64,000 bases of DNA from Candidatus Neomicrothrix sp. UBA814 (GTDB lineage: Bacteria > Actinomycetota > Acidimicrobiia > Acidimicrobiales > Poriferisodalaceae). Below are positions 61,263 through 64,000 of this stretch, piece after piece (the first letter of the stretch is position 1; each line of letters opens with the position of its first letter). The stretch spans positions 1 through 64,000 of the forward strand of contig DBIA01000027.1 of NCBI GenBank assembly GCA_002296525.1, read 5' to 3'. The position numbers were made by a program, and so were the translations under genes. The notes beneath the pieces were generated by a model. The model worked only from the letters and a program-made list of their open reading frames with translations. It did not search any database and was not told the origin of the DNA.

Positions 61263-62864
61263 GTGTCGTCGGAACAAGTTGCATCTGAAGCAGGTAAACG
61301 GAGAACGTTTGCGATCATCAGCCATCCCGACGCGGGAAAAACCACGTTGACGGAAAAGTTTTTGCTGTACTCGGGGCAAATTGCTGAAGCCGGTTCAGTA
61401 AAAGCTCGTTCAGGGCGAAAGTCAGCGACATCGGATTGGATGGAGCTAGAGCAACAGCGCGGGATTTCCATTACCTCCACAGCGCTGCAGTTCGATTATC
61501 GAGACTGTGTCTTGAACCTTTTAGATACCCCAGGTCACCGTGACTTCAGCGAAGACACATACAGAGTGCTCGCAGCAACCGATGCAGCTGTGATGGTGAT
61601 CGATGGTTCTAAAGGTATTGAAGCGCAAACGTTGAAGCTGTTTGAAGTTTGCAGACAACGAGAAGTGCCGATTTTGACGTTCATCAACAAATGTGATCGA
61701 CCGGGTCGTCCTCCACTGGAGCTAGTGGACGAAATCGAAAACATGTTGCAGCTTCTTCCAACACCGATGTCGTGGCCTGTAGGCGTACCCGGAGATCTTA
61801 AAGGGATCGTTGACCGCACATCTGAACTGTTCATCAAATATGACAGAACTGCGCACGGAGCAACCCAAGCAGAGGAACAAACTTCAACGCTCGATGAAGT
61901 AGACCCATCGATTAACGGTTGGAACGACGCAAGTGAAGAACTTGAACTCCTCGAAGCTTTAGGGACAGAAGTCGATCTCAAGGGCTTTCTTGCGGGTGAA
62001 GTGACGCCAGTGTTCTTCGGTTCGGCGCTTACAAACTTTGGAGTGCGCCTGTTACTTGACGCAGTCGTGGACCTAGCGCCTTCGCCAGCGTCTAGATATG
62101 ACGTCAATAACGTACCCAGACCTGTAGAAGCACCATTTTCGGCTTTTGCCTTCAAGGTTCAGGCAAACACCGATAAAGCTCACCGAGACAGAATTGCCTA
62201 TGTTCGAGTCTGTTCAGGGCACTTCGAACGGGGAATGAGTGTCACTCAAAGCAGGACTGACCGGCCGTTTGCTACCAAATACGCTCATACTATGTTCGGA
62301 TCCGAACGATCAACGGTAGAAGAAGCGTGGCCCGGCGATGTCGTTGCGCTCGTCAACGCAAGCGATGTTCGAGTGGGGGACACCCTGTACGCCGAACAAC
62401 CAGTCGAATTCCCGCAAATTCCAGCGTTTGCGCCTGAACTTTTTCGAAGGATAAGAGTTAAAGACACCAACCGTTTCAAACAGTTTCGAAGAGGATTGGT
62501 GCAACTCGATGAAGAGGGCGTCATACAGGTTCTCAGAGACGAAGAAATGGGTGATGTTGAACCGGTGCTAGCAGCTGTCGGTCTGATGCAGTTTGAGGTA
62601 GCGACGCACCGGCTTGAAAATGAATTTGGAGCTCCAGTTGAATTAACGAACGCCCCATATTCGGTCGCCAGACGGACTGACCCTGAATCAGCCGAGGAAC
62701 TGCGTCGGCTTCCGGGAGCGACGGTGCTAGCGCGCAGCGACGGCGTTTTGTTGGCGTTGTTTGAGAACGAATTTTATCTTCAACGCATCACTGCTGAAAA
62801 AGAACACCTCACGTTGGAACGGGTGTTAGCCGAACAGGAGTGGTTGGGTGACGGAACTAGCTAA
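61263..62864 (+). CDS. prfC: Peptide chain release factor 3
   Basis: A 533-residue translational GTPase that recycles RF1/RF2. G1 loop SHPDAGKTT near residue 19; switch I with GRKSATSDWMELEQQRGISITSTA; G3 LDTPGHRDFSEDTYR near 79; G4 FINKCDRPG near 130. Domains II-III follow. The G-D-A-G-K-T motif identifies the EF-G-like GTPases; the length and SDWMELEQQRGISI identify RF3. I chose GTG 61263 because the family's start (KRRTFAIISHPDAG) is then 11 residues in; an upstream GTG at 61227 is possible. Confidence 0.95.
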   Translation: MSSEQVASEAGKRRTFAIISHPDAGKTTLTEKFLLYSGQIAEAGSVKARSGRKSATSDWMELEQQRGISITSTALQFDYRDCVLNLLDTPGHRDFSEDTYRVLAATDAAVMVIDGSKGIEAQTLKLFEVCRQREVPILTFINKCDRPGRPPLELVDEIENMLQLLPTPMSWPVGVPGDLKGIVDRTSELFIKYDRTAHGATQAEEQTSTLDEVDPSINGWNDASEELELLEALGTEVDLKGFLAGEVTPVFFGSALTNFGVRLLLDAVVDLAPSPASRYDVNNVPRPVEAPFSAFAFKVQANTDKAHRDRIAYVRVCSGHFERGMSVTQSRTDRPFATKYAHTMFGSERSTVEEAWPGDVVALVNASDVRVGDTLYAEQPVEFPQIPAFAPELFRRIRVKDTNRFKQFRRGLVQLDEEGVIQVLRDEEMGDVEPVLAAVGLMQFEVATHRLENEFGAPVELTNAPYSVARRTDPESAEELRRLPGATVLARSDGVLLALFENEFYLQRITAEKEHLTLERVLAEQEWLGDGTS

Positions 62865-62879
62865 ACCCTTGCCAAAAAC

Positions 62880-63200
62880 TTATTGGGTGGGTAACTGATC
62901 GGGCATGAGCGGGCTTCTACCTACGCGGTAGGAGGCCAGGATCGACTCATCGCAGGAACGGCACAGATACACAACTTGGGTGGCCACTATCGAAAGTTGA
63001 CTACCACGCGACTTTTCGACAACCGCTTTGACCGCTCCTTCCATGTCATTGCTCCCGCAACGTTCACAGGTCGGCAAAGCGTTTGGGTCACGGCTCCACC
63101 GTTGATCACAAGTCTCACATGTGATCTCGATTAGCTCTCCCTTTGTGCGACCAGCGAGATTCTCGGTTTCTCCGCAAGCCGGACATTGCACCTCATCCAC
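62880..63200 (-). CDS. Zinc-ribbon protein
   Basis: A 106-residue small protein with four C-x-x-C pairs: CPACGE (residue 5), CETCDQ (29), CERCGS (44) and CRSCDE (79). Two zinc ribbons probably form by pairing 1-2 and 3-4. No catalytic part; role perhaps in protein or RNA binding. It is convergent with prfC, 15 bp apart, and divergent from the J-domain gene. Confidence 0.7.
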   Translation of the reverse strand: MDEVQCPACGETENLAGRTKGELIEITCETCDQRWSRDPNALPTCERCGSNDMEGAVKAVVEKSRGSQLSIVATQVVYLCRSCDESILASYRVGRSPLMPDQLPTQ

Positions 63201-63258
63201 GCCACCACGCTAACTCCGTAACGGTAAGTTGCCTTGTGGAGGCTTCGCTGCAGTGGCC

Positions 63259-63909
63259 ATGAATCATTACGCAACCCTGGGAATCGACTCAGACTCTGAT
63301 CACGAAACCATTCGCCAAGCCTGGGTTGCTGCTGTCCGAACTCACCACCCAGATGCCATGGTTGGTGCGTCGGAAGAAGAGGTCCGGCGGGCAGAAAATC
63401 GAATGCACGAGATCAACGAAGCATGGCGAGTTCTTGGTTCGGATGAACTCAGAAAGGCATACGACAAAGAGCTCAACGAAGAGAACAAAATTGCGAAAGC
63501 CGAGCAGGAAAGATGGGAAAACGAGTGGTCCGAGGATGATCTAGACCTCGACGAAGCCCACTATCAGGGCTTCGAAGTGCGAAGTCCGATAATTGCATTG
63601 ATATTGCGCTCAATTCCGTGGCTACTAATAGCGGCGGTAGGGGTGACCATTTTTGTGTTCTCGGCGTTTGCAACGGGTAGCTCTCCTAGGCGAATGCCGG
63701 CCCAAAAATGTCTTGCTCAGTCTGAAAATGGTGAGATCACGAGGCCCTTTGACTGCGGTGAACCTGGGGCGTTACTCATTGTCGCCGAACCTTCGGGGAT
63801 CATAGAGAGTTCTTACTGCCGACATTTTGCGCGTCACCCAAACTCCTACCGAATCCAAGATCCTCAAGAAGCCAACAAAAATTATTGTGTGGAGTCGATT
63901 GACGACTAG
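63259..63909 (+). CDS. J-domain protein with C-terminal membrane helix
   Basis: A 216-residue protein. J domain residues 1-70: MNHYATLGIDSDSDHETIRQAWVAAVRTHHPDAMVG with the H-P-D motif, then a charged helix (NRMHEINEAWRVLGSDELRKAYDKEL). A charged linker precedes one membrane helix (LRSIPWLLIAAVGVTIFVFSAFA) and a Cys-containing outer domain of about 70 residues. Presumably a membrane-localised DnaK partner. ATG 63259 is the normal start; GTG 63253 is also possible. Confidence 0.88.
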   Translation: MNHYATLGIDSDSDHETIRQAWVAAVRTHHPDAMVGASEEEVRRAENRMHEINEAWRVLGSDELRKAYDKELNEENKIAKAEQERWENEWSEDDLDLDEAHYQGFEVRSPIIALILRSIPWLLIAAVGVTIFVFSAFATGSSPRRMPAQKCLAQSENGEITRPFDCGEPGALLIVAEPSGIIESSYCRHFARHPNSYRIQDPQEANKNYCVESIDD

Positions 63910-63915
63910 CTGCCT

Positions 63916-64000
63916 TTAGGAAACAACGTTGTCCGTGTACAGCTTTTCTATCTCTTGTTCGCTGAAACCCGCTTCGATCAAGATTTCGAGCGAATGTTCG
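63916..64000 (-). CDS. CaiB/BaiF-type CoA-transferase, C-terminal end only (partial)
   Basis: The last 28 codons of a gene entering from the window edge. The frame reads EHSLEILIEAGFSEQEIEKL, then YTDNVVS and TAA. This matches the end of class III CoA-transferases (G-E-H-T-x-E-x-L-x-x-x-G-[FY]-x-x-x-E-I-x-x-L). Only the C-terminus is present, so function is inferred from the tail alone. Confidence 0.6.
   Translation of the reverse strand, partial: EHSLEILIEAGFSEQEIEKLYTDNVVS

Overview
The window reads as a chromosomal segment of a free-living, probably marine or aquatic actinobacterium, most likely of the class Acidimicrobiia. The reasons are four F420-type luciferase-like (LLM) oxidoreductases, an actinobacterial 6C-type small RNA, probable leaderless starts (a TANNNT box 7 nt ahead of GTG), a lipoprotein built from a Cys-rich repeat I associate with this group, and many CoA-transferase, acyl-CoA dehydrogenase, phytanoyl-CoA dioxygenase and Rieske genes. 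Base composition is close to 50% GC by eye. I see no insertion sequence, prophage, CRISPR array or rRNA; there is one tRNA. The taxonomic call is inference.

Layout. 1-1.87 kb is gene-poor: a small exported KTSC-like protein, a 37-codon gene with its own ribosome site and terminator, and decayed gene fragments (the tail of an ABC transporter and a possible ImuB start). 1.87-39.2 kb is a catabolic region of short, mostly independent transcription units: 2-oxoglutarate/Fe dioxygenases, TauD-like and PhyH-like enzymes, a Baeyer-Villiger-type monooxygenase, a Rieske oxygenase with an NTF2-fold partner, aldehyde dehydrogenase, a double-domain CaiB/BaiF CoA-transferase, enoyl-CoA hydratase, acyl-CoA dehydrogenase, LLM oxidoreductases, two MFS transporters, EthD/ABM/DUF1330 small enzymes and a class I fumarase. 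They look like a toolkit for oxidising and beta-oxidising diverse organic compounds. 39.2-45.6 kb is central carbon metabolism: citrate synthase, an acyl-CoA carboxylase carboxyltransferase, a LysR regulator, a 6C-type RNA and aconitase. 45.7-51.3 kb is an apparent lipid-modification operon (fatty acyl-CoA reductase-like/HAD fusion, LarA-like protein, PlsC acyltransferase) divergent from a TetR regulator, with a perfect 24-bp palindrome between. 51.3-55.6 kb is a cell-wall cluster (Cys-repeat lipoprotein, Ddl, a membrane-anchored MurF-like ligase, an alpha/beta hydrolase). 55.7-64 kb has leuA with an attenuator-like leader, a Ppx/GppA protein, a thiolase-like/LLM pair, release factor 3, a zinc-ribbon protein, a J-domain membrane protein and the end of a CaiB-like gene.

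The most striking item is at 22314-23474: one open frame, interrupted only by an in-frame TGA, that reads as a redoxin with a Sec-x-x-Cys active site fused to a DsbD-alpha-like domain. A 6-bp hairpin with GGU in its loop lies 14 nt past the TGA, as expected of a bacterial SECIS element. It is best annotated as a selenoprotein, not as two broken genes. Next in interest are the 6C-type RNA with its own promoter and terminator, the leuA leader peptide with four consecutive Leu codons, and the LarA-like lipid operon with its operator. All functions are assigned by reading motifs; no database search was possible.
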